A stretch of DNA of 64,000 bases from Ornithodoros turicata. Lineage: Eukaryota; Arthropoda; Arachnida; Ixodida; Argasidae. Location of the stretch: contig NC_088210.1 of the NCBI RefSeq assembly GCF_037126465.1, forward strand, positions 18,563,511-18,627,510. The letters are read 5' to 3'. Positions 11,033 through 23,438 of the stretch are shown piece after piece. The notes below the pieces were generated by a model that worked only from the letters and a program-made list of their open reading frames with translations, ran no database searches and was not told the DNA's origin. How positions within the stretch are numbered: position 1 is the stretch's first letter; each line of letters opens with the position of its first letter. The translations under genes were made by a program, and so were the position numbers.

Positions 11033-14000
11033 CTAATGTTACGTTCACATCCTGTGTTCTTTGAGAGGACTATGTTTCAGGTCTTAATTCACACATGTAA
11101 GTCATGTATAGATTTAATAACAGTAAGTGCACCTTACACGAGTGCATCTTGCACGTTCTAAAGGCTATCAGGGAGAATAACGAGAGAACATGTAATTGTT
11201 ATAGACTTTTCTCCTCGTGTATAGGAAGCATAAGAATTCCCACATCCACTCCTCCGCGAACTGTCCATTGTGATTTGTGCATCAATCTTGTAGATCCTAA
11301 TTCGCTACCAAATTTATTATATAACGCTAAAAATGTAGGTCTTATACCAGCACCTTGACTACCATGAAGTAGAAGTATTCCGCGCAGACATAGCCTTGCA
11401 TATCAGCATGCGACCAGCTTTGGGAAGAAATAGTTACGTTTCCAACCAAGTAGAATGCTTGTCTTGGTTTAGAAAACACAACGTTGCTTTACAGGAAGTA
11501 AGAGAGGCGACCGCGGTTGCAGTTGGTGATTGCCAGAAAGCCGTGACCCTCGACTACAGAAGCGTATTTTCCAGTGATGAAGGACACGTAACGGCGAAGT
11601 GTACGGGATGACCTGCCGAGCCTTTCCCTATGGGACGTTCAGCACGCACATATCTACATATACATATATCTAAAAATATCTTATCCTCGCATCTTCAGCT
11701 CCTGTCTAGGGGTCCCTCTACGGGACTGAGAGTCGGGCCGTCTTCAGCGGTTTGACTCTCAACCCGCCCACTATACAGGTACATTTGCACTATTACTTCG
11801 GAAAGCTTGGTCCTGTGGAGCGATCGATACTATACGTGATAGGATATAACGGAAACTAATTTCCACTAATAAAGGCACAACGCAATCCCTGCTAGGGAGT
11901 GCTGAAATCGCGTACTGTCGAAAGGGACATGATATTCCAATGTCTCGTAAGGGCAGGATACCACTCGGCGAGACCCTCACTACGAGAGCCACTGTGCCGC
12001 TTCTTAGGTGGGGATCCTTGTTTCGGTTTCGTTTCTGTTGTTTACAGTAAAAAATGTCACATTGGAATGAAAATGTGACTTACTTCGAACACATATGTCG
12101 CTTTCGTCGTGCATTATCAGGAAAGATCAAAGCTGGACAGCCCCTTACCCGTGCAATGCCTTGATACGCAATACAATGTGCGAATACTGCCCGGGAATAT
12201 CTCCACGACACGGTTCGTTCAGTGAACACCAGGGGGCGACTCCCAAACTTCGCACCGACAACGACGCATCGAAAAGCAGCAGAGGTGCGATCTCGGAAGA
12301 TTTATCCATTAGATAGCCTGAGCCCTCGGCACTCCTACATCCCAATTACAGTCATACCTTTTTGTTAGAAAATTAAAATAAAAAAATACGGGCAACACTG
12401 TGTCGAAGTGGTCACCAACTGCGCATTGCTCATCAAATACGGCGGCAAAATTTCATTGCGTGCGGACAACACTGGGTCTTCTGTAAACAAGTCGGCTACG
12501 TAGCCATCAGGACCAGGAAGTCGGGAACATATATCACTGTTGCCTGACGAATTGGGGACTGTTTTCCCCGTGCCTTTTTACCTCAATTTTGCTTGCAGAT
12601 TAGAAATATTTAGCGTTCCCTGTCGCGTGTATTAGTTGTTGTGCAAGCAACAATTAATAAGCCAATAAATTACAAACAACAAATTTACAAATAAATTTAT
12701 AAGCAATAAATTACGCCGGCGATATAAAATGCCAGTGTGCTGCTTTGCGCTCCTGTACGTTGCTAAGCTGAGTTGCACGATTCAGTCTTCTTGTATCCTA
12801 GGTCGCTCCGCATTGTCGTGTTTCTTTCCCTCATAAATTACACGAACGCTGCAACGGAAGAACCCCGTTCCTTTTATGTTGGCGTCAACGTAACGGCATG
12901 TTTCACTCCACGAGGAAAAATAATTTTTGTGCCCACTAAATGAATGCTTGCGACACGGTTGTCTAAAATCGCCTGTCAGGTATAGTTCTGCAGCCCATAT
13001 TTCCATGGTTGTCCTCGGAATTGTTGCTCCAATATTGTATTTAAAGAAAGATTATGTGCTGCACGGTGTTCATTACTCACAATAAGTGATCTTGCAACAC
13101 CTGGAGATTTGAGACGGGATAAACCGCAGTGTGCTTATTTGAGACAAGTGTGTCGCAAGCAGTACATCCCTTCGATCCTCCAATGATGGATACGGACTGT
13201 TTCTTTTTACGATGCAACTTTCCACCGGCAACGTAACCGAGTACACGAGCGGAAACGTTCAGGCAGCACCGGTCATGCGTGAACCAGAAAACGGGACCGG
13301 ACCATTCCAAAGACGCTGGCATTTCGCTTTAAGAATAAGCTAATTGGTTTCGGTCCCGTGCTTTTCATTGCGTCCCGTTCTGAGATTGCCACAACCCGCG
13401 GTTTATTCCACTCGATTTGCGCAATAGATACAGATCACGGAATCATAAAGTGTGTTAAGACGGTGAATGTATTTTAACGAAGGGGAATAGATAGGCATCC
13501 TTCCTGTTCTGTTATAGATCACCACGCTCGGTGATCACACCATTTCCAGTTTGATCTAAAACCCCGATCAAGCTTCAAATCAAATACCTGCCTCTTCTAT
13601 ACTGCTGTCGCGAGCAAAGGGTGTTCCGTATATTTTTATGGCACTCGTTTTACTTAGCGGGTACCGTTTTGCGAAGGACAGAGAGACTCAGTTTGTTACT
13701 ATTATATTTCTTACAGCGTGCACCTTTATTTTGTGGAGGCAGCTTAAACACCTGACGCATCAACAAATCGTATTCGAAACACAACGCAGAACACTGTAAA
13801 AAAATAATAATAATTTTACACACAAGTGACTGCAAACTCAGTTGCCGGCATATGTGCAGTAAAGTAGTTATTGCAAACATTTGTTTGGAGTGCACACTGC
13901 GCTAGAGTAGGTGGTGGTGGTGGTGAGCACACTGCACAGCTCCCTTAAGCGAAAGAGAGCTACTTACATTAAAAATATTAAACTAAAAAAAAAAAAAGAA

Positions 14001-14880
14001 GAGAAGAAAAGCAAAGTCAGTCCGGAACTGTGCAGTGTGCACTCAAAACGAATTTTCTGCAGCAAATAGGTAGGGTTCCTCGTTTTCTGTTTTTATTTTT
14101 GGGCTGATTCGGTGTACGTTTTTCGGTGTTTATTGATTTTCACGAAATCGGCGTTTTTCGATGTTTTTCCTGGCGCGTACATGGTTTACCCGACAGTTAT
14201 CGGCGAATAGAAATCACAATGTACTTTCCGCACGACGCTCATTCAACGTGGCGTTGCTCGCTGGGGAGGCGTAAACGGATATTTTTCACAGCCATTGTAT
14301 TTCTGTATGGTTTTCCGATCTGTATCAACAACTTGCTGGGCATGTGCAGCAGTTTATCTCTCTCATCGTTCGTGGAACGTCCCTCTGTATTCGATGTTTT
14401 TCGATTAAAGCCAAGTCGGGGAAATTTACCCGGCGTATGTTTTCGGTGTTTTTCGATTGAAACCGAAAACGCGGTACATATAGGTGACGTCACGCATAGG
14501 CCTGCAACACAGTTAGCAGTCACTTGTGCAGTAAATGTACGGATATTTTTCTTACAGTGAAGGACCTTGTAAGTTGGGTCCCAAGTTCCCACCGTATGTT
14601 ATTGCAGGATACAGTTTAGTCTTCTCCGATTGACTGATTGATTGAAAAAATAACAAATATGGAGATGCGAGACTCCAGAACATGCGATTACAAAAGAAAG
14701 TATAAAAATAAAACCAACCCCAAGATGACCGAGGCATTTAAAAAAAAAATCGGGGTCCAACTAATGAATGAGTTATAATAGTTAAAATGACACTAGTCTA
14801 ACTACACCGGTGGTCCTCAACGTACCTCACAATGTACGGCTCGCGTCAAAGTTAATTTGAACACCGCTCCCGCCAGCGAT
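11033..14880. other. intergenic, no gene recognised
   Basis: About 3.8 kb without a supportable gene. It holds a (GGT)n tract near 13912-13925 and a stretch at about 14100-14470 rich in TTTTTCG(G/A)TGTTT, which looks like repetitive element DNA. A TATAAAA at about 12724 is not followed by the cluster-type mini-exon. Confidence 0.45.
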
Positions 14881-15173
14881 CAGAGCCGTTTATTAAGAGA
14901 GTTTGGCCATTGGGAGGAGCCTGTCTCAAAGTGCGCCATTTGGCGTCACACGATGGGCGGCGCCAAGGCCAGTGCCACAATTCCGAATCAGAGCTATCGC
15001 CTTCATATCTCCCATTCCGCCATTTTGGAGCAGAGTCACAGCCTTGAAATTCCCTCGTCGCCTCTCATCCCGGTCAGTGGGCGGAGCGATGACGGCTCTG
15101 ACGTCACGGCGGCTCCCTATCTCCGGGCGGCAAAAGATCACAGAATGGGCAAACCTTCTCATAAACAACTCTG
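14881..15173. mobile_element. short hAT-like MITE
   Basis: The left end CAGAGCCGTTTATTAAGAGA matches the reverse complement of the right end (CAGAGTTGTTTATGAGAAGG). The left end also resembles that of the 817-bp element at 56236-57052, including GCCATTGGGAGGAG just inside. The flanking 8-mers (14873-14880 and 15174-15181) agree at only 5 of 8 positions, so the duplication is decayed. Confidence 0.5.
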
Positions 15174-15909
15174 CCTGCGGAAGAGAACCACCCTGCGGCA
15201 GCGCCTAGCAGAAAACGACGCCCTCATAATGGGAGTCACAGCTCTAACTGTAAATGGATGACCGAAACACCCTCCACCGTTGTTTCTACTAAGCACCACG
15301 ACAGGGTCCGCAGGCCGGAATGGCGTTCAAGTTAACTCTCATGCGAGCTGTACTCTGCCCGTAACACAGTAGCCAAGAAACACGGAACCTTCAGAGCGTG
15401 CCGAGAAGGTCACATGATTTTAAAAAAATCATATAACTGCGTGTATCTGGCCGGCACTTTGGCGAGCCGGCACAGGAGAGCACCCAGGACTTTTTCGGTG
15501 CTGAAAAGGCGGTTATCTACAGGGGTGCCAGCGACGATTCTAAGATGCGGCGATGGCCTCTGTACTTAGTGCAATCTTGAATGCTGTGTGCAGCGTCCTC
15601 TATACGACGTCGCATTCGTTACGATTCGGCGAGGGAACCAGTTAAGTTTGTTCGGGGGCGGTGAGTGTTGTCCGTCCCGATGATGTAGATACTATCGGCA
15701 CATTACAATAGAGTACGACTAGCAACCAGTTACATTTATTTCCAAAAGCCCCGGAGCAGCCTTATATCAGTGGCGTCCAGAGAGCATCTGCCCGCGTTCC
15801 TATTTCCAGGTCGCGGTTCGTCCCTTGAAGTTCCTAAAATCGGGGTTCCGTCTCTGTTGAACAAGAGAGAAACTGATGTTCTGAGGCTGGAACAACATAG
15901 AAGGGACAG

Positions 15910-15981
15910 ATTAGCTTAGCTCAATTGGTAGAGCCCTAGACCGGTAATCCAGAAGAAGTGGGTTCGATCCCTAGAGCTGGC
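15910..15981 (+). tRNA. tRNA-like sequence (Thr GGT anticodon position), probably SINE head or pseudogene
   Basis: 72 nt fold as a cloverleaf. The D-arm has a perfect A box (TAGCTCAATTGG), the anticodon stem-loop is CTAGA-CCGGTAA-TCCAG with GGT at 34-36, and the T-arm contains GGTTCGATCCC (B box). Position 33 is C instead of the nearly invariant U, the acceptor stem needs two wobbles and has one mismatch, and the anticodon and T stems each have a mismatch. These defects suggest a tRNA-derived SINE head or pseudogene, not a working tRNA. Confidence 0.4.
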
Positions 15982-17040
15982 TAACCTTTTCAGTGACTTT
16001 CATCTTTCACCCGTCTCTGTTTCTCGGAACGCTCTTAACGAGCGTCTCTTGGCTATGTATCACCATGACAAGCAGGGCACAAGTTACTCAGTCCCCATCG
16101 CCGTGGACTGTGAAAAGACACTTACCAGAACCTTTGAGAGATAAACAGGAGGCGGCCGCTGTAAGAATATTGAGGCGCAGCCTATATATAGATGGATGGA
16201 TGCAAGTCGCCGAGGCAGTCCTGATAGCATTCAAAACTTGAGCTCAGGGTCAACTCCGTGCAAGAGTGAGGCATGTGGAATGCTTCTTCGCCAGTGGTCA
16301 TAACATACGCTTTTCACAAGGGCACTGATAGTTTGCGTCACCCTCACTAAAGTATGCGTAGCATGTCCGGACCCCGGTCCTCGTGTGAGCTCGCCTTGCG
16401 GCTGCGTCTGCTGCCGGGTACACCGCTGTGGCCAGGAACTCACTGTAGCTGGACGTCATGTCCCAGTGCGACTGATGAAGTGTACACGCAGACGTCGTGC
16501 ACCATTGAAGACAGGGAGGCTATTTCTGTAATCTGACCCAATGCTTGTAACTATAGGGATATGGGCTAACCGAATCCGCGAACCTCAAATCCTAGGCAGG
16601 GATTCGAGATTCGGAATCCGAATCCCAGTGCCCAAAACGGCGAATCGAATCTTTAAAATACACCAACCGCGTTTGTTTATTTCTTTTTAGAATTTCTTTT
16701 TAGCGCCTCCGGAGCCCACCGAAAGCCTGGTTGGCCTGCCGGTGTTTTCTTGTTTGTTTGTTTACATTGCTCTGGACTGAAAGAGTTCAAGCAGGAACTC
16801 TCATTACAAGTTTAAAAGTAACGTGGCTTTGCTTTTGATTGTTTCAGTTTTACAGAAAAAAAATTCAAACTCGAGGTTTTACGCATTTCCTGTAGTCGAT
16901 GAACAACGTGTTAAATAAATTACATTTAGGAAGAAGTGTACGGGTATATGTTTCCTCCTGAAAGCGAAAGAAGGCACATCATGGAGCTCTTTGCCCGGGA
17001 TGGTTTTCAACGTCTGTTCTGAAGTTGTGTGTGTGTGTGT
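15982..17040. other. intergenic, no gene seen
   Basis: No supportable exon. A short GT repeat at about 17026-17040 abuts the left edge of the next SINE. Confidence 0.4.
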
Positions 17041-17295
17041 TAGCGCCACGAAGCAACTGTGGCTATGAGCGGTGTACAGACGTGAATAGATGGAGAGAGG
17101 AGAGCATAAAGGAGTGGGGTTAGTACGCGCCCTGGGCTGACTTCAGTGGGAACTGTGCCGACATTCGTCTGGAAAGTCTGTCGAAAGACCCAAGGATAAA
17201 CCCAGACAGTACAGCCGGTGCGAGGATTCGAACCCGGTGACCTCCAGTGTCGGCGTGGAAAGCGATCATCCTAACCACTATGCCACGGGAGCTGG
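17041..17295 (-). repeat. full-length tRNA-derived SINE
   Basis: The best complete copy. On the minus strand the head begins CCAGCTCCCGTGGCATAGTGG (A box within), followed about 45 nt later by a B box (GGGTTCGAATCC, 17226-17237) and the usual body ending at 17041. This head subtype (GTGGCATAGTGGTTAGGATG) is shared with 57053-57231 and differs from the head of the copies at 0.8-1.1 and 39.0 kb. Confidence 0.75.
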
Positions 17296-17985
17296 GGTTC
17301 TGATTAGACGCATACGTTTTGCGACCGGGGGAATATGATATGCCATAATCTGACGCACGAGGAGGGATCGATGTAAATCGAAAAGTGCCCTGCTAGTGAG
17401 CTCCCCAGCGGGAGCCACAGAGGCATCGTACAACGTTGAGCCGGGACTCCGCTCTTTCTTTTATGCAGCGCTCATTTGCTCTCCACGGCAGGCCGCGGTC
17501 GAGGACACATCACAGGAACCTGTAATGGTTTACGCGGCGCACCAAGTGCCCGTTTACGTGAAGCTAGAAGTTCTTCAGGTAGCAGTCGTCTCCGAAGTGA
17601 CGCCATCTTTAGCCATTTTGCCATGCTGCTTTACTACTGGCAAGGTCCAAAAGTAACGGCGCGTAATTCGGTATTAATTGTCCACATATATCCAGTTCCT
17701 TAATTTTTCTAATGCTATATTACTTGTATTACTGTTTTACTTTGCTACCTGTAAGTAACATTTCCTGGAGACACCTGGAAATGTTACCTGCAAGTTCATT
17801 ATATCAGCTCGCTTGCCTCTTAGTTCTTTGCTTTACATCTGTTTGCTGAATCCCTGATAAAGTCCTTAGAAATAGTGAGTGCCGTTATAGACCCCTCAGT
17901 CTGCTGCGCCCCCATCATCTTACCCCTCCCTCTTTCCACCTTAACTTCTCTAAAAAGCGATAAAAACCAGGCTGTTTGGTGGTAC

Positions 17986-18093
17986 ATCCTAAGAGAGATA
18001 AAACCCCAGTGCAGTGGACACAGAGAGACAAAACAGTGCTTCGTCTGTTTTGTCTTTGTGTCCTCTGCACTGGGGTTTTATCGCTTTTAGGAT
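17986..18093. repeat. long imperfect hairpin
   Basis: 17986-18036 and 18045-18093 are inverted copies (GATAAAACCCCAGTGCAG in the left arm, its complement in the right) separated by only 8 nt, giving a stem of about 50 bp. Probably a small palindromic element. Confidence 0.7.
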
Positions 18094-18736
18094 TAACTTC
18101 TCTCACTTCCTGAAGTGGATGATGTGGATATGCACCAACTACCCCACTTAGCTACCTTTCTCCCACACCCTTTGGTGCACTGAGCCGCCACCCCTCAGCA
18201 GGCTGACGCAAGCCTCCACGAACATCCCCCCCTTTTTAGACTTTGATGTGATGAAATTGCCTCACGCTGCAGGACAAACGTATTCACGATAATGCCCAGC
18301 TTCAAATGTTGTCCTCCAGCTACCGTGTGTGTGTGCGTGTTGTCATCAAGTAAGGAAAACGACACCACTTCTGAGCTGAGGTCCGGTGTTGTTTTCGATC
18401 TCCGTTGACTACGTATGACTACGACACTACGACCAAATTTCCACTGTGAGGACACCACTAATATTAACATGCAACGCGCAGAGATAGCCTCACTCGCCAT
18501 GGCTGGTTCTTCGTTGTAACAAATACTCGAACTATAGTACTGCTGCGGGGCTGTTCCGGGAAAGAATTTTATTCTTCCGCCTCGATGCCAATACACGCAC
18601 ATAGTGCAGTCACGAACGACCAATGTCACCATGCCACCGTTATGCCAATACATATATTTACGGTCATGAACGGTCGTCGGGGCAGTATCGCTTGCGGTCT
18701 TGCTGTTCTCGGGAAGATTTTTTCTAAAGATCATAC

Positions 18737-19236
18737 ACGCATAACTGTTCTCTCGACTGCAGGCATACGGGTTCGCCATTGCGTGGGTCAGCTATGTGGA
18801 AACGCTCTATAGGGGCGCAGGAAGCGTTGTCTGTGTTGCTGGCGGCCTGTCGCTGCCCTTTGATGTAACTTGTGGTGTCCGCCAAGGACGTCCTCTGTCT
18901 CCCGCCTTGTACGCCATCGCCATCAACCCTCTGCTCGAGAGACTGGGTTCGCTTCCTGTTACCATGGCACTGCCCAATGGATGCCCTCCACCTGTTTTTG
19001 CGTTCGCGGATGACGTCTCTGTGATCCTTTCACGCGAGTGTTCCCTAGGGCCTGTTCTGAAGGCGTTTGAGGGTTACGGAGCTGCTTTAGGGGCAAGATC
19101 GACTGAGCAGATCAAAAAGTGCAGCACTGTTTTTGAATCTCCGACCTTCCTGCGAGGCTCCTTTCGGGGTTCCAGTGAGACCGGAGAACAAAATTCTTCG
19201 CGTGACTTTCGACTGCACCGACCCAGACCCGCATAA
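18737..19236 (+). pseudogene. LINE reverse-transcriptase fragment
   Basis: The translation reads YGFAIAWVSYVETLYRG, then CGVRQGRPLSPALYAIAI and FAFADDVSV. These are palm motifs of a non-LTR retrotransposon reverse transcriptase, including the catalytic FADD at 19003-19014. The 5' end is cut off and the frame shifts near 19120, after which frame +2 continues with PVRPENKILRVTFDCT. It is a dead fragment and, like most LINE copies, 5'-truncated. The family (Rex1, CR1 or other) is not assigned. Confidence 0.75.
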
Positions 19237-19239
19237 AAA

Positions 19240-19320
19240 AGCAAGCCAGGCCCGTTCCGACCCGCGGGCCGGGCCGGGCTCATGCTTTCGGGTAAGCCCG
19301 TGCAGTGCTCTACTTCGTCT
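19240..19320. repeat. CCCGG-rich element fragment
   Basis: Repeated GGGCCGGGCC motifs and an end reading TAGAGCACTGCACGGGC on the minus strand resemble hAT-type subterminal repeats. A related GGCCCGGCCCG-bearing region occurs at 54905-55390. Confidence 0.35.
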
Positions 19321-19440
19321 TCATGGCCACGACCGCTGAAAGCACGTTCCTGATTGGCTACGGCTGTTGAAAACACCATCTTTATTGGCTGATTCTTATG
19401 TTACGTCATGGCGACGAGTAAGCAGGCTTTCTCTGTTAGG

Positions 19441-19690
19441 TAGTGTTGTTCATACTCGTTGACGCCGTCACCAGCAGAGTTCTTGAGAGAGAGACTGAGA
19501 GAAAGTACTTACGGGCGCGTTCCACTTCGAGCAGCAGTGGGTGACACCATCCAGTGTCCTCTTCCGAGTGGACCACGGCAAGTTTGACCGTATTATTCTG
19601 AACCGTATCCCTTGTTCTCGTGTCACAACCATGCCTGCAGCTCTCCGAAGTTATCGACTACGAAGTTACTGTCTAACTACTCTACTAGAC
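19441..19690. repeat. dispersed repeat, copy 1 (pairs with 23505-23700)
   Basis: Shares a series of blocks with 23505-23700: GACGCCGT, CAGAGTTCTT-GAGAGAGAG, CCAGTGTCCTCTTCC, GGACCACGG and GCAGCTCTCCGAAGTTAT. It could be a solo LTR or the end of a retroelement; the type is not decided. Confidence 0.5.
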
Positions 19691-20045
19691 AACTAGGGAA
19701 GTTATCGCACGAAGAGAACTAGAGAGAGAAGAGTGCCCAAGAGTTTATATTCCCGAAGGAATCGTGTCAGTGCAGACGTGACAGTCTCGGGCTATATCAC
19801 AAAGTAAACCAATTAGACGACGAATTTTGGTGGCGGCTTTTATGACACCGTTACAGTATGAAGCAAGGATTATTGTGGAAAGCAGCATCAGAAAATACGT
19901 ATGTATGAGCTGAGAAAAAGAATCGACAGAGAAACGGATGGTAAGAAATCTTCGTCGCCAGATCACACCGGAAGGAGGGAGAAGAATTAATACTATTTTT
20001 GTTACATCGATCAAGAGGATAGGCGTGTTTTTAGGAAATAGTATA

Positions 20046-20627
20046 CAGGGTTTGTCTAGCAAACGTTACACATTTCGATCGCATCGTAAAAATAGAACAC
20101 AGGGTTTGGCACATCCCAAACTTTGCAAACTGATTTGTCGAAAGTTTTATTGGAATTTTTTGCAAACGTTATGATCATAAATAAAAAGAGTTATAACAAT
20201 CAAGCAAAGTCTCGTCCAATGTATTTTCGATGGCCTATCCCACACAAATACCGCCATTTTCTTGTGTCTGCTTCACATTTAGATAACCTCACACAGGTGG
20301 CGCTGCCTATAACGATGCGACATGCGCATACTGACCTTATGCACTAATCATCTTCCTCTGTATGTGGTGAAATGAAAACGAAGCGCACACAGGAGAATGT
20401 GGCGCATATTGAGTGAGATATGGGTCATAGAAAATGCATGGAGGGAGACTTTGCTTGATTTTTAATTCTTCATCTACATGACCACAACGCCCACAAAAAT
20501 AAATAAAAAAAATCCTTCAAAACTTCAGTCAAATGGCAACCAATCATCAAATATTTGGGTTGGCTAAACCCAGTCTACTATTTTTACGATGCGATCGAAA
20601 TGTGTAACGTTTGCTAGACTAACCCTG
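20046..20627. mobile_element. mariner-like MITE with TA duplication
   Basis: The ends are about 50-bp inverted repeats starting CAGGGTT(T/A)GTCTAGCAAACG and continuing through ATTTCGATCGCATCG. The element is flanked by TA at 20044-20045 and 20628-20629. The flanks match the uninterrupted paralogous sequence AATAGTACATGATGTCATGC at about 34961-34980. At 582 bp with no transposase it is non-autonomous. Confidence 0.8.
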
Positions 20628-21328
20628 TACATGATGTCATGCCAATGAAGGATAAATGTTGTGGTAAAACAGTACAAGCAAGTGCGGCCAAATAGAAACG
20701 GTAAGACACGCAAATTTTAGCGAGTAAGAGGTTCCCAGACATACGTTTGGTCTTTTGTTACAAGAACTATTTTGAACTTCTTAAACTGAACTGCTTAACG
20801 TGTGAAGATACATCTGGCATACATACAGGAGAAGTAATAGAGTAGCGGAAAACATTCTACAGTCTATTAGTGGCCTCTATTTTTGTTGATGTTGCGCTGG
20901 CGTAGTGCACTGAGGCTGGGAAAGATGAAGACACTGAGAAATATTGCCAGCGAACGTGGCTTAACATGGTGGGAAAGGTTACGACTACGAGCAAAATTTC
21001 ATAAGACAATGCAAGTAAAAAGGATTCAGTGCGGTTAATGGGCCTATCAAATCTGTATCGCAAGATAACACTCTCAAAAGGAAAGTTACGTAATAGCTAT
21101 AAAAGGAATGAATAAAGGTATCGCTCATAAGGTGTTCTCTACATAGGGTCGATGCCAGCAGTGAAAGTAAGAGGGCATATACGCGTGAGAACCTTCGACC
21201 TTCACGCTTTCCTAAAAGCCAACAAGAGAAACGGAATTCACGATTGGCAAGACAAAAATTTTCGAACCGTGTCCCCTTTGCACCACCCTCAATTGAAATG
21301 GACACGCTCTGCTAGCACTGGTCCTGGC

Positions 21329-21336
21329 TATATAAG
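21329..21336 (+). promoter_or_regulatory. TATA box of gene 4
   Basis: TATATAAG is 61 bp before the exon 1 tetrapeptide. The 70 bp upstream, including CAATTGAAATGGACACGC, is nearly identical before genes 5, 6 and 7. Confidence 0.7.
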
Positions 21337-21396
21337 TCGACCACTCCCGTCGAGCAAGTACATCGGTAACCGAGCTCACGTGGATACACAAAAACC

Positions 21397-22909
21397 ATGA
21401 AGTCTACGGTAAGTACAATGCACGGCGGGGCCCGTATGGAGAGTGAGCTAACTATGTATTCACACGAGCGATGTCCCAACCGGAATATTCTCGTGGAAGA
21501 AGAAGTAACACCTGCTCGCCGAGCAGACGTTCCGCCGCGTGTTACGTTGAATATTCGCCAAAATGTGCAAAAATATAGTGGCGTTATTTAATATAGTGGC
21601 GCTAACTGGCGGCACGCAGTTAGCAGACGACATCGTGTGCGTCTTTTTCTGTCGTCTGCTAGGGAATACACTTGCACGAAAGGACATGGCATTGAACACC
21701 CGCGCTTGCGTAGCAGGAGAAGGCTATGACATTTTTCGCATCTTCCACTGGATTATTCGGGAGGATGTCGCTCATGCGAATATATATGGTAAAGGACATA
21801 TCACCGTAAATTCTACGCGGTCAGTTGAAGGGATTGTGACAGTTTTACATAAGAGGTTCATCGCATGATGCTGGCACCGTACTATAGGCCACAGTAATGA
21901 GGGAAAAAAGGTTACTGTATTATACGTGTCGTAGTTTGCGACATACGTTTTGTATTCACACGAACGACATTCCTCAGAATACTCCGGCAGGAGATATGCA
22001 AAACATCATCGCTTTCTGTTGTTACGTGAGCGCAAGAGCTCAACGTTACGTCTGTTCGCGCTCTTCTAGCGGTGAGAAATATCCTGCGCCTCAGCCACAA
22101 GGTATTCCGTAGCAGACGACAGGGCCGATATGTCGTCCGCATTAATACGCATCCGTATAATACGCCAGTCCCAATACTCCAGTGCTGTGCGGATTCCCAC
22201 CATTAGTGGGTAAGGATCGCTGGTAAAGGTTACTTGAATATATTGTATTTGAAGAAGAAACACGAACTGGCTGTGTGTCAGGTTCACGGTCACGCCCATC
22301 TACAAAGTCAGATTCCTGTAACTCTATTAATAACAATCGCAAGAGTATATCCCAATTTTGTTCCTGTTAGCTGGGCTTATTCAGAGAAGTTTCCCAGCTA
22401 CCAAGCAGGTTAACTTTCAGAGTTTTGGCAAATCAGTTCTTTCGTGTCACCTTTTATGTCTTCCTATATCTGCAATGTGGGTGTTTGGTTGCATATTCAA
22501 ATTTAAGCTGAGAAAGAGGTTTGGGACCACATATTTGGGATGCTGATGAAATGCCGCATGCACGGACGTAAGGTGCAAGCTAGTCACATTCTGTACATTG
22601 CAGATTGCAGTCATCTTCTTTGCCCTTGTGGCCACAGCCATGGCTGGATTCCTTGGAGGCTATGGTGGATATGGTGGTTACGGAGGATATGGTGGTTACG
22701 GTGGCTACGGCGGATATGGAGGACATGGAGGATATGGTGGCTACGGCGGATATGGCGGCTATGGTGGTTACGGCTATCCAGTAGGCCGCGCTTTCGCCTA
22801 CGGATCTCACATCAAGCACGGTTATGGAGGCTATGGAGGTTATGGAGGCTACGGTGGCTACGGTGGCTACGGAGGTTACGGAGGTTATGGCCATGGCTTC
22901 CACGGTTAA
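21397..22909 (+). CDS. Gly/Tyr-rich secreted protein gene 4
   Basis: Exons 21397-21408 (MKST) and 22604-22909, with an intron from GT 21409-21410 to AG 22602-22603 (about 1.2 kb, phase 0). The product has 105 residues. Signal peptide MKSTIAVIFFALVATAMA, a long GGY array interrupted by one GGH, the hinge YPVGRAFAYGSHIKHG, a second GGY array, and the end GHGFHG (Tyr replaced by His against the GFYG of its paralogues). AATAAA lies at 22928-22933, only 19 bp after the stop, so the 3' UTR is very short. The minus-strand Ala/Thr/Val-rich frame opposite exon 2 is a shadow of the repeat. Confidence 0.85.
21621..21661 (+). promoter_or_regulatory. conserved intron hairpin in gene 4
   Basis: A perfect 12-bp inverted repeat (TAGCAGACGACA / TGTCGTCTGCTA) with a 17-nt loop. 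It occurs at the same relative place in the introns of genes 5 (26052-26092), 6 (31473-31513) and 7 (36001-36041), always 41 nt long with intact stems while the loop varies. A role in RNA structure or splicing is speculation. Confidence 0.55.
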
Positions 22910-22927
22910 ACATTGTACAAACTACTA

Positions 22928-22933
22928 AATAAA
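22928..22933 (+). terminator. poly(A) signal of gene 4
   Basis: AATAAA sits 19 bp after the stop, the same position class as in genes 5 and 7. Confidence 0.7.
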
Positions 22934-23183
22934 TCAATTTTCACAACATGCTTTCGAGAGGTCAACATTAGATAACGTTAAGTCAAACAACAACAAATAT
23001 GTGATCAGTATATGACATGAAGTGTTTCATAGCAGGAGTTATGGTAGCTGATATCCCACTATATGGGTTATTATATGACATGGGAATCAAATGGATGGCG
23101 CTCATACACATACACATGGCAGGTTAGGCACACGCTGCACCTGTACGCCACGTATCCCATTACAACCCGACCAACACAATGGA

Positions 23184-23438
23184 TATAAAAGAGCTATGCA
23201 CACGTATGAGGCGCTATGGTTGCCGACCCATACAGTTCAGTTCAGCCGAGATGTACACTAGCGGTAACTGAGTCCCAAGTGAAATGTCCCCAGGTGCGTT
23301 TGCAGTGGTAAAAGAAAATGGACATAAAGCCGAAGCTAAGGTAAAGGTTCAGGAGCCGATGTTCAAAAACGAAGGACGACCTTATCGTCTACGGGAGTGA
23401 GGAACAGCAAGAAGTACACACTGAAAATCGTCGAGTTG
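23184..23438 (+). pseudogene. companion promoter/exon relic in unit A
   Basis: A TATAAAA (23184-23190) is followed by a block conserved in units B and D. Within it, 23403-23438 translates as NSKKYTLKIVEL; unit B (27589-27624) gives the same twelve residues and unit D (37342-37377) differs at two. The reading frame is broken upstream by a one-base shift and stops, so no intact gene exists. The protein family is not recognised. Confidence 0.35.

Noticed and set aside
12722..12728. TATAAAA as the promoter of another cluster gene
   Set aside because: No ATG plus 12-nt exon with GTAAGT and no GGY or signal-peptide exon follows within several kilobases.
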